64,000 nt of DNA. It comes from Fagopyrum homotropicum (taxonomy: Eukaryota; Streptophyta; Magnoliopsida; Caryophyllales; Polygonaceae). The DNA lies in assembly GCA_033239125.1 (NCBI GenBank), contig BSWB01000002.1:52735001-52799000 (forward strand), written 5' to 3'. The position numbers were made by a program, and so were the translations under genes. Numbering within the stretch: the stretch's first letter is position 1; every line of letters starts with the position of its first letter. Below the pieces are notes generated by a model. It saw only the letters and a program-made list of their open reading frames with translations, made no database searches and was not told the DNA's origin. Below are positions 19,934 to 31,408 of this stretch, piece after piece.

Positions 19934-22900
19934 ATGCGAAGAACCCGCGCTGGGAAGGAAATCGTTCCTTACGATCCCGAACCAGAAAAGACATACAAGC
20001 GACGCTTAAGAGAAGCGAAGATGGCCCAACAAGACGATCGCGATCTTGCGGCCCAATTGAAAGAGGCGCTAGAGCTGCTACGCCTCAGCAAGGAAGAACT
20101 CAGGCAAGAGAAAGAAGAGAATCGCACCAAGACTGCAGCAATCGAAACTGAGATAGCAGTCATACGAGACCAGATTCTACTTCGACCGAGGGAAGATCCT
20201 CCTATTGATCCTCGACCGATGCAGGATCCAGTAGTTGACCCGCGACCGAGGCAGATTCCAGTACCTGACGCCCCGGCCGATGTACTTCCACCTCGGATGC
20301 CAGTCCGAGATGTTCTTCTTGCAGGAATCCCACAAACCCTAGGGCAAAGAATGGACCCTAATCAACAGCTTAGGCGTCTAGGGGTGAACCTAGGAGATCC
20401 AGCGGATCATGACTACGAACTTCGACCGCAAGTTCTATCCATGATTCGCCAATGCCAATTCGGAGGACTAGAGAAGGAGTCACCGCATCAACATCTTCAA
20501 AACTACGAGATCTTGATGGAAACCTTGCGACCTTCCAGAATTGAAAATAACAACTACAAGCTAAGACCTTTTTACTTTTCTTTAAAAGATAGAGCTCTTA
20601 CTTGGTATCAATCTCTTCCTCCAGGAAAAATTAGCACATGGGAGGAGATGACTACGGAATTCTTGACTAAATTCTTTCCCCCCTCAAAGACCGCTGAAAT
20701 GAGAGGGAAGATCAACGCTTTCATTATGAAGGACAAGGAGAGCTTGTCCAAATCTTGGGAGCGGTTCAAGGATATCCTCTTGGATTGCCCACATCATGGG
20801 ATTCCAAAGATCGAGTTGTTGGAGATCTACTTCAAAGGGCTGGACGGAAACACCCAGTTCAATCTCCAACTACTCTCCGCCGGTACCTTCATGGACATGG
20901 CGATTGATGAGGCTTGGGACTTCATTGAGAAGCAAGCCTTGCACATGGAGAAATATACCCACCAAGGAGCTGAAGGTGGAGTTAAAAGAGTCAACTTTCA
21001 AGAGACTCAATCCAACAACAATCAACTCGCGTCTTTGACGAATGACGTGAAGCAATTGAAGGAGCTCTTGATGGCTCAAACTAAGAAGGAAGAGCAAGGG
21101 CAAAGGAACAACAACAATAACGGGTACCGTAACAACAACAACGGTCCCCGAAACAACAACTACAACAACAACAATAGAGGATCCAATAGCAACAACTGGA
21201 GGGCGAATAACCAAAACTACGGTAACAATCATTCAAACTCCAACTCTAATGATTCCTCTAACCCTTTCCTCTCTTCCCCTTCTTCTTCTTCTACTCCATT
21301 GAAAAGCAAAGGGCAAGGATCAAGTTCGTCTCAGCCAGAAAAGAAAGACGCAGTTCTGGAGGCAATCTTGATCAAGCTTAGCGCTATGGAGAATTCTATG
21401 ACTTCATTTTCGAGGGCCCAAAAGTCCTTCGAACAACAACTTGCTAATAAGGCGAATGAAGCGCCAAGAGATCCAGGGAAGCTTCCAGCAAAGACGGAAA
21501 CTAACCCTAAGGGCCAATGCATGGCCATAACGACGAGGAGTGGACTCAAAATTGCAGATCCAGTACCTCGCTCGACGCAGACCACCTCGGTCCAGATCCA
21601 GTCGAAGAACACCTCGACCGAGATGCCAACCGAGGCGGAGCAACAGAAAGCAGGAGGGACGACAGAAACTTATGTTCCACCTCCTGCATACAAACCACCA
21701 CTTCCATTCCCTCAGTCCAGAGCCAGAGCACATCTAGACAAGCACTTTGGTAAGTTTCTTGACTTGATGAATAAGCTACATATTACTATTCCTTTCCTTG
21801 ATGCTATTTTAGGTATGCCCGCCTATGGGAAGTTCTTAAAAGAAATCTTATCAAGGAAGAGGAAGCTGGAGGATGTTGGTGAAGTTAGGATGACATCTAA
21901 ATCCTCGGAGCTTATCAAAATCATGAAGGAAAAGATGCCACCTAAGTTGAGAGATCCCGGCTCATTTTGTATTCCCATCCAAGTTGGGGATGTCACTTGT
22001 GAAGCCCTTTGTGATCTAGGAGCCAGCGTGAGCATCATCCCGCTGGAGCTATGCACGAAGATCGGTCTTGGAGAGCCCAAGCCGGTCAAGATTCGACTTT
22101 ACATGGCGGATCGCTCCATTACCCATCCCGTGGGCATCTTGGAGGACGTTCCGGTCAAGTTAGGTAATTTCTATCTACCCATAGATTTTGTCGTACTTGA
22201 CATTCCCGCAGATTATCCTGTTCCTATTATTCTCGGGAGACCATTTCTAGCAACTTCGGGTTGCAACGTGGATTGCAAGAACGCCAAGTTGAAATTCAAC
22301 GTTGGTGGCGATGAGGTAGAGTTTGCGCTACTTGCAGCCATGAAAGGGGAGCAACTAACTGATGATATCTTCAACATCTACGATGAAGAAGAATCAAGAG
22401 AATTGGTGAGCTCTATCCTTATTAACGATCCACTCGAAAGAGTTATTAGCTTCAGTTTAATGGAGAAAGGTATAGATGCTTCTTGTGATGCAGATATACG
22501 GAGCTTGAAGGCACTGGAAGAGGATCCAGGAGCTACAACTGAGAAGCTAATCCAGGAGTCGAAGATCTCCAGTCTCGGATCCAGTAGCAGTACCTCGACC
22601 GAGGCACTTTCTGGACTGAGCGAGGCGACCGAAGAACATCTCGATCAACGACTATGCGCCTCGACCGAGGTTGATGGCGAGACAATTTTAACTGAGACTG
22701 CATCTAGTCCAGCTTCTGATACCACTCCACTGGAAGGAGGAAGCAGAGATCCCTCTCAGAAAGCACCCCCAGTTGTGGAGCTTAAACAACTCCCTAGTCA
22801 CTTGAGGTATATCTTTCTTGGGCCGGATTCTACTTATCCCGTTATTGCTAGTGCTTCCCTCTCCGATTCTGAATTGTCTAAGTTAATGCATGTCCTGAGA

Positions 22901-24451
22901 AAGCATCGAAAAGCCATAGGTTACACCACGGACGATCTTATTGGCATTAAACCTTCTTTCTGCATGCATAGAATTCTAATGGAAGATAATCATAAGACTT
23001 CACGGGAACCTCAAAGACGGTTAAATCCGATCATGAAAGAGGTTGTGAAGAAGGAAGTTCTTAAGTTGTTGGATGCAGGTATTATTTATCCTATCTCGGA
23101 CAGCAAGTGGGTTAGCCCGGTGCATGTCGTTCCGAAGAAAGGAGGGATGACCGTTGTGACGAATAAGAACAACGAGTTGATCCCAACGAGGACCGTTACG
23201 GGCTGGAGAGTTTGCATCGATTATAGGAAGCTGAACACGGCAACTCGGAAGGATCATTTTCCGCTTCCCTTCATCGATCAAATGCTCGAACGGTTGGCCC
23301 AGCATTCACACTTTTGCTACTTGGATGGCTATAGTGGGTTCTTCCAGATTCCTATCTATCCGGATGATCAGGAGAAGACCACTTTCACATGTCCTTGGGG
23401 GACGTTTGCCTATCGAAGGATGCCATTTGGATTGTGCAATGCGCCCGCTACCTTCCAGCGATGCATGATGGCTATCTTCTCCGAGTACATAGAGGAGATC
23501 ATGGAGGTATTCATGGATGACTTTTCTGTATATGGTTCCTCTTTTGATGATTGCCTATCTAACCTTTCTCTAGTGCTTAAAAGATGTGAAGACACTAACC
23601 TTGTTTTAAATTGGGAGAAGTGTCATTTTATGGTTAATGAAGGCATTGTGCTAGGACACCTCGTTTCTAATCAAGGTATTGAGGTCGATCGAGCTAAGAT
23701 CGAAACTATTGAGAAACTCCCTCCCCCTTGTTCTGTTAAAGGTGTGAGGAGTTTTCTCGGACATGCAGGTTTCTACAGGAGATTCATCAAGGACTTCTCT
23801 AAGATTTCTAAACCTCTAACTAACCTCTTGAATAAAGATGTTGTTTTTGAGTTCTCGCAGGAGTGTCTTGATGCTTTTTACAGGATTAAGGAAGCGTTGA
23901 TCTCCGCTCCTATTATCCAACCTCCTGATTGGACCTTGCCCTTTGAGGTCATGTGTGACGCTAGTGATGTAGCCGTAGGAGCGGTGCTTGGACAGAAAAA
24001 AGATGGACGGACCACCGCCATTTATTATGCTAGCAAAACGCTAGATGAAGCACAACGCAACTACGCTACCACCGAGAAGGAGTTATTGGCGGTTGTATAT
24101 GCTTTCGAGAAGTTTCGTTCCTACCTAGTAGGAGCGAAAGTCATTGTCTACACTGACCACACAGCCATTCGTTACTTGTTGGCTAAGAAAGATGCCAAGC
24201 CGCGCCTTATTCGATGGATTCTCCTGCTCCAAGAGTTTGACCTAGAGATCCGCGATAAGAAAGGATCCGAGAACTCAGTTGCGGATCACCTCAGCCGGCT
24301 ACCGGAATCCTCCCGCGAGACGGATAACCCACCCATAGACGATTCATTCCCCGATGAGCACTTACACTTGTTGGAGCGGTTGATGGATCTACTTACTTCA
24401 CCCCACGATGGAGGTGAAGTATGGGGTGAGGGCACCTCCTACCTCATTTGA
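19934..24451 (+). CDS. Element D Gag-protease-RT-RNase H polyprotein, no integrase
   Basis: A single open frame; I choose the ATG at 19934 (MRRTRAGKE) because A's Gag begins the same way, although the frame opens at 19901. About 1,505 aa. Order: coiled-coil-like N-terminus (~25-80), variable linker encoded by family-motif DNA (~80-125), capsid (FYFSLKDRALTWYQ ~210; DCPHHG ~285), Asn-rich tract (~390-425), protease (CDLGASVSIIP ~694), acidic linker (~800-955) again with motif DNA, RT (WVSPVHVVPKKGG ~1060; FMDD ~1193), RNase H (CDASDVAVG ~1340; YTDH ~1405). It then runs from DEHLHLLERL straight into a remnant of the integrase C-terminus (GEVWGE) and stops. The deletion joint is near 24400. Catalytic residues of protease, RT and RNase H look intact, so it could form particles and cDNA but not integrate alone. 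Confidence 0.92.
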   Translation: MRRTRAGKEIVPYDPEPEKTYKRRLREAKMAQQDDRDLAAQLKEALELLRLSKEELRQEKEENRTKTAAIETEIAVIRDQILLRPREDPPIDPRPMQDPVVDPRPRQIPVPDAPADVLPPRMPVRDVLLAGIPQTLGQRMDPNQQLRRLGVNLGDPADHDYELRPQVLSMIRQCQFGGLEKESPHQHLQNYEILMETLRPSRIENNNYKLRPFYFSLKDRALTWYQSLPPGKISTWEEMTTEFLTKFFPPSKTAEMRGKINAFIMKDKESLSKSWERFKDILLDCPHHGIPKIELLEIYFKGLDGNTQFNLQLLSAGTFMDMAIDEAWDFIEKQALHMEKYTHQGAEGGVKRVNFQETQSNNNQLASLTNDVKQLKELLMAQTKKEEQGQRNNNNNGYRNNNNGPRNNNYNNNNRGSNSNNWRANNQNYGNNHSNSNSNDSSNPFLSSPSSSSTPLKSKGQGSSSSQPEKKDAVLEAILIKLSAMENSMTSFSRAQKSFEQQLANKANEAPRDPGKLPAKTETNPKGQCMAITTRSGLKIADPVPRSTQTTSVQIQSKNTSTEMPTEAEQQKAGGTTETYVPPPAYKPPLPFPQSRARAHLDKHFGKFLDLMNKLHITIPFLDAILGMPAYGKFLKEILSRKRKLEDVGEVRMTSKSSELIKIMKEKMPPKLRDPGSFCIPIQVGDVTCEALCDLGASVSIIPLELCTKIGLGEPKPVKIRLYMADRSITHPVGILEDVPVKLGNFYLPIDFVVLDIPADYPVPIILGRPFLATSGCNVDCKNAKLKFNVGGDEVEFALLAAMKGEQLTDDIFNIYDEEESRELVSSILINDPLERVISFSLMEKGIDASCDADIRSLKALEEDPGATTEKLIQESKISSLGSSSSTSTEALSGLSEATEEHLDQRLCASTEVDGETILTETASSPASDTTPLEGGSRDPSQKAPPVVELKQLPSHLRYIFLGPDSTYPVIASASLSDSELSKLMHVLRKHRKAIGYTTDDLIGIKPSFCMHRILMEDNHKTSREPQRRLNPIMKEVVKKEVLKLLDAGIIYPISDSKWVSPVHVVPKKGGMTVVTNKNNELIPTRTVTGWRVCIDYRKLNTATRKDHFPLPFIDQMLERLAQHSHFCYLDGYSGFFQIPIYPDDQEKTTFTCPWGTFAYRRMPFGLCNAPATFQRCMMAIFSEYIEEIMEVFMDDFSVYGSSFDDCLSNLSLVLKRCEDTNLVLNWEKCHFMVNEGIVLGHLVSNQGIEVDRAKIETIEKLPPPCSVKGVRSFLGHAGFYRRFIKDFSKISKPLTNLLNKDVVFEFSQECLDAFYRIKEALISAPIIQPPDWTLPFEVMCDASDVAVGAVLGQKKDGRTTAIYYASKTLDEAQRNYATTEKELLAVVYAFEKFRSYLVGAKVIVYTDHTAIRYLLAKKDAKPRLIRWILLLQEFDLEIRDKKGSENSVADHLSRLPESSRETDNPPIDDSFPDEHLHLLERLMDLLTSPHDGGEVWGEGTSYLI

Positions 24452-25248
24452 GATGCAGCATGGTCCAGCTAGCGACCTTAAATCAAGCGCTTCTTGGGAG
24501 GTAACCCAAGGTACTGCTTTCTTTTCCCGTTTTCTAGTCTAGCTTAGATAGTTTTTGTTTTTGCCTTGCTTTGCTTTGTTTTTGGCGTTCTGGACAGACA
24601 ACAGGGAATATCTAAGGAAAGAGCATAACTGGAAGGACGGAAGTTCGAGATTCTGAGAAGAAAGAAGCATCTCGGTTACTGTCAGAGCACCTCGACCGAG
24701 TTGATTCTTGAGCAACCGAGGCGACTAGGGTTTCTGCAGAACTACCTCGGTCCATACCACCTCGGTCCAGTCGAGACCATCTCGACCGAGGTGACAGCAG
24801 ATCCAGGAACGGTATAAATTGGAAAAAATTTTATTTTTACCTTTTTATCTTCTTCACCTCGACCGCGGCGACAGTCCACTTCGCTCTCTCTCGTTCCTTG
24901 CTCGTTTTCGAAGATTTCTGCTTCTAAACTGTGATTGAAGGGTAGAGGAATCGATTGCAACAACAGATCTGCAAAGAAATCGAGCGAATCGACCGAAACA
25001 AGGTAAAACAAGTCGAAACCCTAACTCGTTCGTTCGCTTTGATTTGGGCTTTGGTTGCCCCTGATTTTGCTGAGAAAGGATTTAAGTACCCCTTAGGAAG
25101 CAATTGTAGTGATTTTGGGGGGAAAAGAACTGAATTTCTGAGAATTGGAATCGTAACTGTTGCGCCTCGGTCCAGTCGAACTGCATCTCGACCGAGGTGT
25201 TCTTGAGTCTTGTCAGCAACCGAGGTGGTCTGACAGTGCTGAGTAAAG
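24452..25248 (+). other. Spacer between pol and ORF3 of element D
   Basis: Contains the conserved hairpin CTTGGG / CCCAAG at 24493-24510, just after the pol stop, as in A. At least five copies or half copies of the family palindrome lie at about 24688-24700, 24741-24793, 24857-24872 and 25165-25225. No gene. Confidence 0.7.
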
Positions 25249-26678
25249 ATGAGTTCCGATCATCGCTTAGCCCTTAGAGATAGATCTTCACCCTCCCCTT
25301 CTTCCTCTTCTTCCCGTCCTTACCGCCCGGTTATCCACGAGAGATGCCGGGTAGACTATGAGCGGATAGCTAGCCGTCCGGTTATCGCACCACGATTTCT
25401 GGACGTGTCGGCTTTTGATTGCCTAGGGTTAGACGCTGACCTTAGGAGGATGATTGCTACTGTCGGGCTGGATCAGTTTACTGAGATCCGAGCCCCAGCT
25501 TACTTGGACCGACCTTGGAGTTTGTTAGCTCCTTCTCCTACCTCCCCACAGACCGGTCTGTGAAGTACCGGTTGTTGAACCGGAACTTCATAGTTCCTTT
25601 AGAGATATGGAGAGAGATTTTTGGTTTCTTTGAGCCCACCGCCACTGATTTCCCCTCCCGATCCGTAGCTAGGGAGTTCTGGGGGCAGATTGCCCATATT
25701 ACTGAGCATGCAGACAGATGGCGCCCTGGAGATTCCAGGGAGAAGGTCATCTTCCATCCAGCCTTCAGACTAGCCCACAGGATTTTCAGCGAGACACTTC
25801 TGGCGCGTACTGAGACGCCCTAGAAGATCAGACAGGGCGAGCTCTTCAGCCTCTACTGCATGGTCACAGGAGGTTTCCCAGACTTTGGCTTGCTCCTGGA
25901 AGAGGATCTGCACAGGATCAAAGCCAAGGCGAAGGGAGACATTTGCTGCGGAGGTCTGGTCACCCATATTGCTACCTACCACGGGATGGACCTCAGTGTT
26001 TGCACGATGGCGGCGGCTCCGAAGCCGCTGGGATTACAGGAGATGATCACACGGAGGATTCTGGTTCCCCGTGGTTTGACCACTCCATAAGTCGCCATGC
26101 CTTGGGAGCGGACTGCACCTCAGGGGATCCGCTGGTCTGCTCAGTTCACAGTCTTTGATCCGCATTATTGGCAGACAGCTTGGGCTCCTCTGATGGAGGA
26201 TCATAGAGAGGCAGCAGCTGCCCCTGCTGAGGAGGAGGAGGATGACGACGAAGAGGAGACGTTGGATGAGAGAGAGGGTGGTGTCCCGATGGATACAGGG
26301 ACAGATACTACAGGGACGAGCGCGCCACCGATCATCGACTTGGATGATGAGGAGGATACTGAGCCAGCACCTGCTGCACCTCCTGCTAGATCTGCTAGGC
26401 GTCGGACACGCCGCCATAGAGATTCTGAGGTTCATCGCCGGATCGACGACCTGACAGATCAGATGATAGACTCTTATGTTGCCCTTACTGTGGACATGCA
26501 TGAGAGATTTGCTGCCCAGGACCGACACATTGACCGCTGGACTCATCAGATGTTAGAGGAGCAGCACTATCAGCGCAGGATGATGGAGCTACAGTTCCAG
26601 CAGACTATGGGCTATCCGTTCGACCCGGCTCAGTATCCGTATGTGCCACCACCACCACCACCGGATCAGGATTATTGA
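25249..26678 (+). pseudogene. Athila ORF3 of element D, broken
   Basis: Homologue of A's ORF3 in the same position after pol. Recognisable pieces: Ser-rich leader (25249-25320), RPVIAPRFL, then after a frameshift near 25515-25560 REIFGFFEPT, AHRIFSETLLARTETP (to 25820) ended by TAG where A has a Gln codon, a further piece (25860-26087) ended by TAA, and the acidic/proline-rich tail (26097-26678). At least one frameshift and two stops. In spite of D's recent movement this ORF is dead, so ORF3 was not needed in cis. Confidence 0.8.
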
Positions 26679-28167
26679 GGAGCTGCAGGATTTTCTTTAT
26701 TCTATTTTTATGCAGTTCAGCTTTTTATCCGGTGAGTACTCTTGTCTCTAGACTTTTTATTTGACCCACTGGGACAGTGTGTCCCAAGTATGGGGTGTTT
26801 GTACTTATCTGACTACGTGATGTATTTATTCGACTACCTTTTGATGTATGACACTTTATTTATCGGATATTTTCATATTTATGCTTCAGTTGCCTTTATA
26901 TGATTATCTGATATTACATGCATACCTACAGGTTATTTGATTGAGAAAAACGTCGAAACCGAAAAAAAAAATGGTTTTAAAGAAAAAAAAATTTTGACCT
27001 CGACCGGGGAGATTCTGGCCAAACGAGGCATTTCACCTCGGTTGAACCAAGAACACCTCGACCGAGGTGTGTTAACTGAGAGTTTTTGAAAACGATTTTT
27101 TGTGCTACTTATCTGGATATGATCTCAGTGAAGATCTTGTTTACTGACTGGTTTTAAATTCTTTATGTGTTTGAAAGGTTTTATAATATGTTTAAGTTGC
27201 TAAATGCTTTGTTTGAAATTATTGGCATGTTTAATACTTTGTTTTTATCCAAATTATGTTGAATTTAAAGGTTGACACCGCAGGTTAAGTTCTCTCACTT
27301 TCTTCTTGGAAAGACCAAGGCAATTCATTCTCTTCTTCTTCTTCTTCTTGATCATGCTTAGCCCCTCATATACATTTTGCCTCCCTTTACCTATCCGGGA
27401 ATTTGGAAGCAAGCGAAGTGGTGAAAGCAAGTGGAGTTAAAGTTGAGGAGTGGCTGGAAGTGAAAGTGTTAGAAAGCAATAATAGGTTTGGGGAAGTCAA
27501 TCATGAAGATGAGTAACTCGGCACCATTCACATAGCCGGGTGTTTGTGTCTTGCCAAAATCGGATTGAGCGATATTCCTAACGGGTCATGGTATGTGCAT
27601 CAAGGGTTTGATGCATCTCAAGAAATTGATGATTGCAGATTTCCTAGGCTTCGGTTATTGTGCACCTCTGTCCATGCATCCCAAAAAGTAAAGTAAAAAG
27701 AAAAAGTGTGAGATAAGCGAAGCTTATTGGTGGAAGATGTTGCAAGTCAAAGTGAAAGTGAAGTTCATCCTTTTCCCGGATTCTAGCACCACATTACCTT
27801 ACATACATCCCTACCCTACACGTTTCTTGACCTTTTCTTTTGGGAAGCCCTTGAGACCTTGAGCTTGTTGATTGACTTAGTGGTTTAAATCGGATTATAC
27901 ATGATTAATTTTGATAATTATGATTCATTATGCATTCTATGATTTTATGCAAATATGAACAACTTTCCTATATTTATAAAATGTTTTGAGCATATTGAGT
28001 TTTTAATTCCAGGAAGTACTCTCTTAGAGTGATCTATGGTAGTTGCACACCATAAAATGTTTTTGGAAGACTTTTTCATTGATTTTCTTGACTTATAATC
28101 CATTCTATCTTATCTTTTATATGAGGAACTTGCTTGGGGACAAGCAAGGGCTAAGTATGGGGTATTT
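26679..28167 (+). other. 3' untranslated region of element D
   Basis: No gene. It holds the palindrome CACCTCGACCGAGGTG (27054-27069), a CTT/TCT trinucleotide run (27330-27349), a block at about 27497-27690 conserved with A's 3' region, an inverted repeat CTTGCTTG / CAAGCAAG (28129-28136, 28141-28148), and the purine tract AAGTATGGGG (about 28152-28163) directly before the 3' LTR. Confidence 0.8.
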
Positions 28168-29927
28168 TGATAGCATGAATTATAGTCTATATTTTGGGGT
28201 TTGTTTGGACGTTTTATCTTTCATAATCTGCATGTTTGTATGTGCATTATGTGATTTTACTACCATTTCATCTACCTTTGCGAGGATCGAGGTCTACACC
28301 TAGTTTTGTTGTAATTGCAGGTAATTTGGTACGTTTTGCATCAAAAAGGAGCGAAAGGAGTCATGAGTCATTTAGAGCTACATCCAGGAAGCATAGCCAT
28401 GGATTAATGATTTACCTTGGACCAGTTTTGAGAGAGTTCGCATTCAGTTGTGACTCACCTCGGTTGACCAGAGATTCACCTCGACCGAGGTGATCCAGAG
28501 ACGCCGACTCGACCGAGGCGAATACCTAGGACGCGGCGAGAATATTTTATTCTTGGCTGAGATCTTTTAAAATTGGAAAGAGATCTTATATTTTTGGGCT
28601 TGGCTCCTGGAAGGAAGGAGATATGCAGAATCATATATTTTACCTATTTTTATGGGAAGAGATCTTTCTAAGATATCTTATCTTTGGAGGGTTATTTTCC
28701 TATAAAAAGGGTTGGATTTTCACAAATCCAACATCTCGCATACGACGTCACATACCCCGCTGAGATCCGGATACATCCTACATACATCTCGCAGCAGCCG
28801 CACTCCAGTTTGGGAGGTTCGAAGAACCTTGTTGAAGGTTGAAGGAAGATTGAAGATTGTAGCTTTTATAGCTTTTGAAGGGTTTTTGTAAGATTATCTT
28901 CAATTCCCTCACTTGTTGTCTTGTCTTGTTGGATTGCTATCCAAGGAACGCTTTGTTGTGATATTTGATTCAGTTATTGAAGTCTTTTCATTAAATTCTT
29001 CTTTGTTCAAATATTCACTTTCTTCCATATATTTTAATACTTTCATTATGATGATGAGTTGCTAATTTCCTTGTGTGATTCTAGGGTGATTAGCTGAAGG
29101 TTGTGGGAAAAACAATGATAGAATATTCTTAGATTCCAGTAGGATCCTGAAAGTTCGAGTCTTTAACCTTAACCCTAAGCATCTCGTTCGGTTGATGAAC
29201 ATCTCGGCCGGGGTGGAATTCTTCTGACCGAGGTGACTTATCTGATCCATAACTGAGAGTTAAGTGTTAGAGTTTGCCAAATCCTATTCTTATTACACCT
29301 TTCCTGGTTCAAAGCAAGCTTAGGATGAGACTTACCCGGTAATTCCTTAGTTTGTGTACCAACGATCATAAGTGTAGGTAATAAAGGTTTATCCTTTATT
29401 GGGGTTTGAGTGTGCTTCCATCCCATCTTTGTGAGTTAGCCTGAGACTTACCCGGTAAAGGTTGATTCTATTCCCTTAGATGTTGTGTTAGTTTGAGGTT
29501 ATAATTCTTTATCTTGATTCCTTGAGACTTACCCGGTAATAGGAGTCGCGGTTTAGGATTAATGTGTAGAGAGACTTACCCGGTGATCTACTCCACTTTA
29601 GAAACACCTTCCCCACGCAAAAATCTCAGCTTTGTCCGCTTATCTTTAGATCTTGAGTTGGAACCACAACTAGATGCTTTAATCCCTAGAATTGCATGTT
29701 TGCTTTATTGACTTCTTATTCATCTTTGATTGTGTTAATCGCTCTTGTGGTTAGTATTGACATAAGCACACTGTATTGACTTTGTTTCACCGAGTCCCTG
29801 TGATCGACCCCTGGAATTTTCTTGCTTTCACTACGATTGACCCGTACACTGCGGGTTCGCATCCTTGTTTTAAGCTTAAGTCTAGGGTTATAAATTTAAA
29901 GCTTGCACACACCGTTTGGAGCGAACA
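28168..29927 (+). repeat. 3' LTR of element D
   Basis: 1,760 bp, about eight differences from 18049-19808. TATA at 28700-28709, palindrome at 28477-28492. Ends GGAGCGAACA, followed by the TSD TGTGT (29928-29932). Confidence 0.95.
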
Positions 29928-31408
29928 TGTGTTGATTGTCGAGCAATTAGTAACATCAGTATCAACTACCGTCACCGCATCTCCATATTATATGCTAGAT
30001 GAGCTTAGCGGTTCAACCTTGTTCTTCAAGATCGATCTTATGAGTGGATATCATCAAATTCGGATGAGGAAAGGAGATCAATGGAAGACAACATTCAAGA
30101 CCAAGTTTGGATTTTATGAGTGGTTGGTTATGCCTTTTGGTTTGACTAACGCTCCTAGTACTTTTATGAGGTTAATGAATCATGTCTTACGCCATTATAT
30201 TTGAAATTGTGTGGTTGTCTATTTCGATGACTTCCTCATCTACAACAAATCCATTGAGGAACATGAAGAACACTTAAGAGAAGTGCTTGGAACTCTTAGA
30301 TTTGAATCTTTATATGCTAATATTAAGAAATGCGAGTTATGCACTAATCAAGTTGTTTTCCTTGGATATGTAGCAAGCACAAGAGGTCTTGAAGTATACA
30401 AGGAGAACATCAAAGTCATCCAAGAATGGGCTACACCTACCATCGTTGGTCATGTGCGATCTTTCCATGGATTGACAACGTTCTATAGGCGTTTTGTGAA
30501 GGATTTTAGTACCATCGCAACCCCTCTCACTCATCTCACAATGAAGCTAGTACAATTTGAGTGGGGAGAAGCACAAGATAAAACATTCAATGAGCTAAAG
30601 AGCCAACTATCAAACACACCTCTTCTTACACTTCCAGATTTCACCAAACCATTCGAAGTGGAATGTGACGCTTTAGGTATCGAACACACATCTTTTGAGT
30701 GTGTCTATGGTGTGAATCCTTTGACTCCTTTTGATCTTATACCGTTGCCTTTAGACGAGCGAGTAGATTTTATTGAAGGAAAACAAGTGGAGTTCATTAA
30801 GGAATTACATGAGAAAACTCACATAAGGCTAGAGCAAAAAGGGAAGACCGTCTCTTCAAAGACAAATCGGAATTGCAAGGAGATGTTGTTCGAACCCGAA
30901 GATCTAGTTTGGTTGCATCTAAGGAAAGAGCAATTTCCGGATAAGAGGAAGTCTAAGTTGTCTCCAAGAGAAGATGGACCATTTAAAGTAAGCGCAAAGT
31001 TGGTGATAATGCTTATGTTCTAGAGCTTCCAATTGAGTATGGTGTAAGTCCTATCTTCAATGTGGGTGATTTGAGTCCTTTTGAGTTCAAAGACGAGCAC
31101 GTTAATGATTCGAGGACGAATCCTTCTCAGGAAGGGGAGTCTGATGTGGGACCATCTTTAACACTTCATCAAGGACCAATTACTAGATCAAGGACTAAAG
31201 TATTGAAGGACAAGCCAGCTACACCTCCTTCAGATTTCATCATGGAAGGAGCAATCACAAGGTCAAGATCAAAGGCTATTCAAGATGAAGTTATGAGCAT
31301 ACTTACAACATGTACACTCAAGGAGACCCTACTCATTCTTAGGAATCCTTTGGTGACACTACTGATTGTTATGGAAGAGCCAATCCACGTTCAAGAAGAG
31401 CCATCAAG
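29928..31408 (+). pseudogene. H pol continued: RT, then fused to integrase C-terminus
   Basis: Continues the RT split by D: DCRAI, then after a frameshift near 29980 LDELSGSTLFFKIDLMSGYHQIR and MPFGLTNAPSTFMRLMN, a TGA at 30202, and VVYFDDFLIY with the YFDD catalytic box (about 30217-30243). At about 30672 (VECDALG) the frame jumps directly into FECVYGVNPLTPFDLIPLP of the integrase C-terminus, so RNase H and the integrase core are deleted, in frame. The tail (31041-31408) has SPIFNVGDLSPF and QGPITRSRTK, typical ends of such polyproteins, and is cut by element E. Confidence 0.85.
31404..31408. repeat. Target-site duplication of element E, left copy (TCAAG)
   Basis: TCAAG before TGTAACACCCC; the same five bases follow the right end at 40984-40988. 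Confidence 0.88.

Larger units (their letters stand above)
18049..29927 (+). mobile_element. Element D: complete Athila-type retrotransposon lacking integrase
   Basis: 11,879 bp with two 1,760-bp LTRs, TSD TGTGT, a tRNA-Asp primer site, one open gag-protease-RT-RNase H frame, a broken ORF3, a purine tract and a conserved 3' block. By eye the LTRs differ at about eight positions (~0.5%), making D younger than A. Relative to A the integrase (roughly 430 codons) is missing. D therefore needs integrase from another copy. It splits the RT gene of H. Confidence 0.95.

Noticed and set aside
20870..21232. 120-codon minus-strand hydrophobic frame in D gag
   Set aside because: Reverse complement of the Asn-rich AAC/AAT tract gives Val/Ile runs; artefact.
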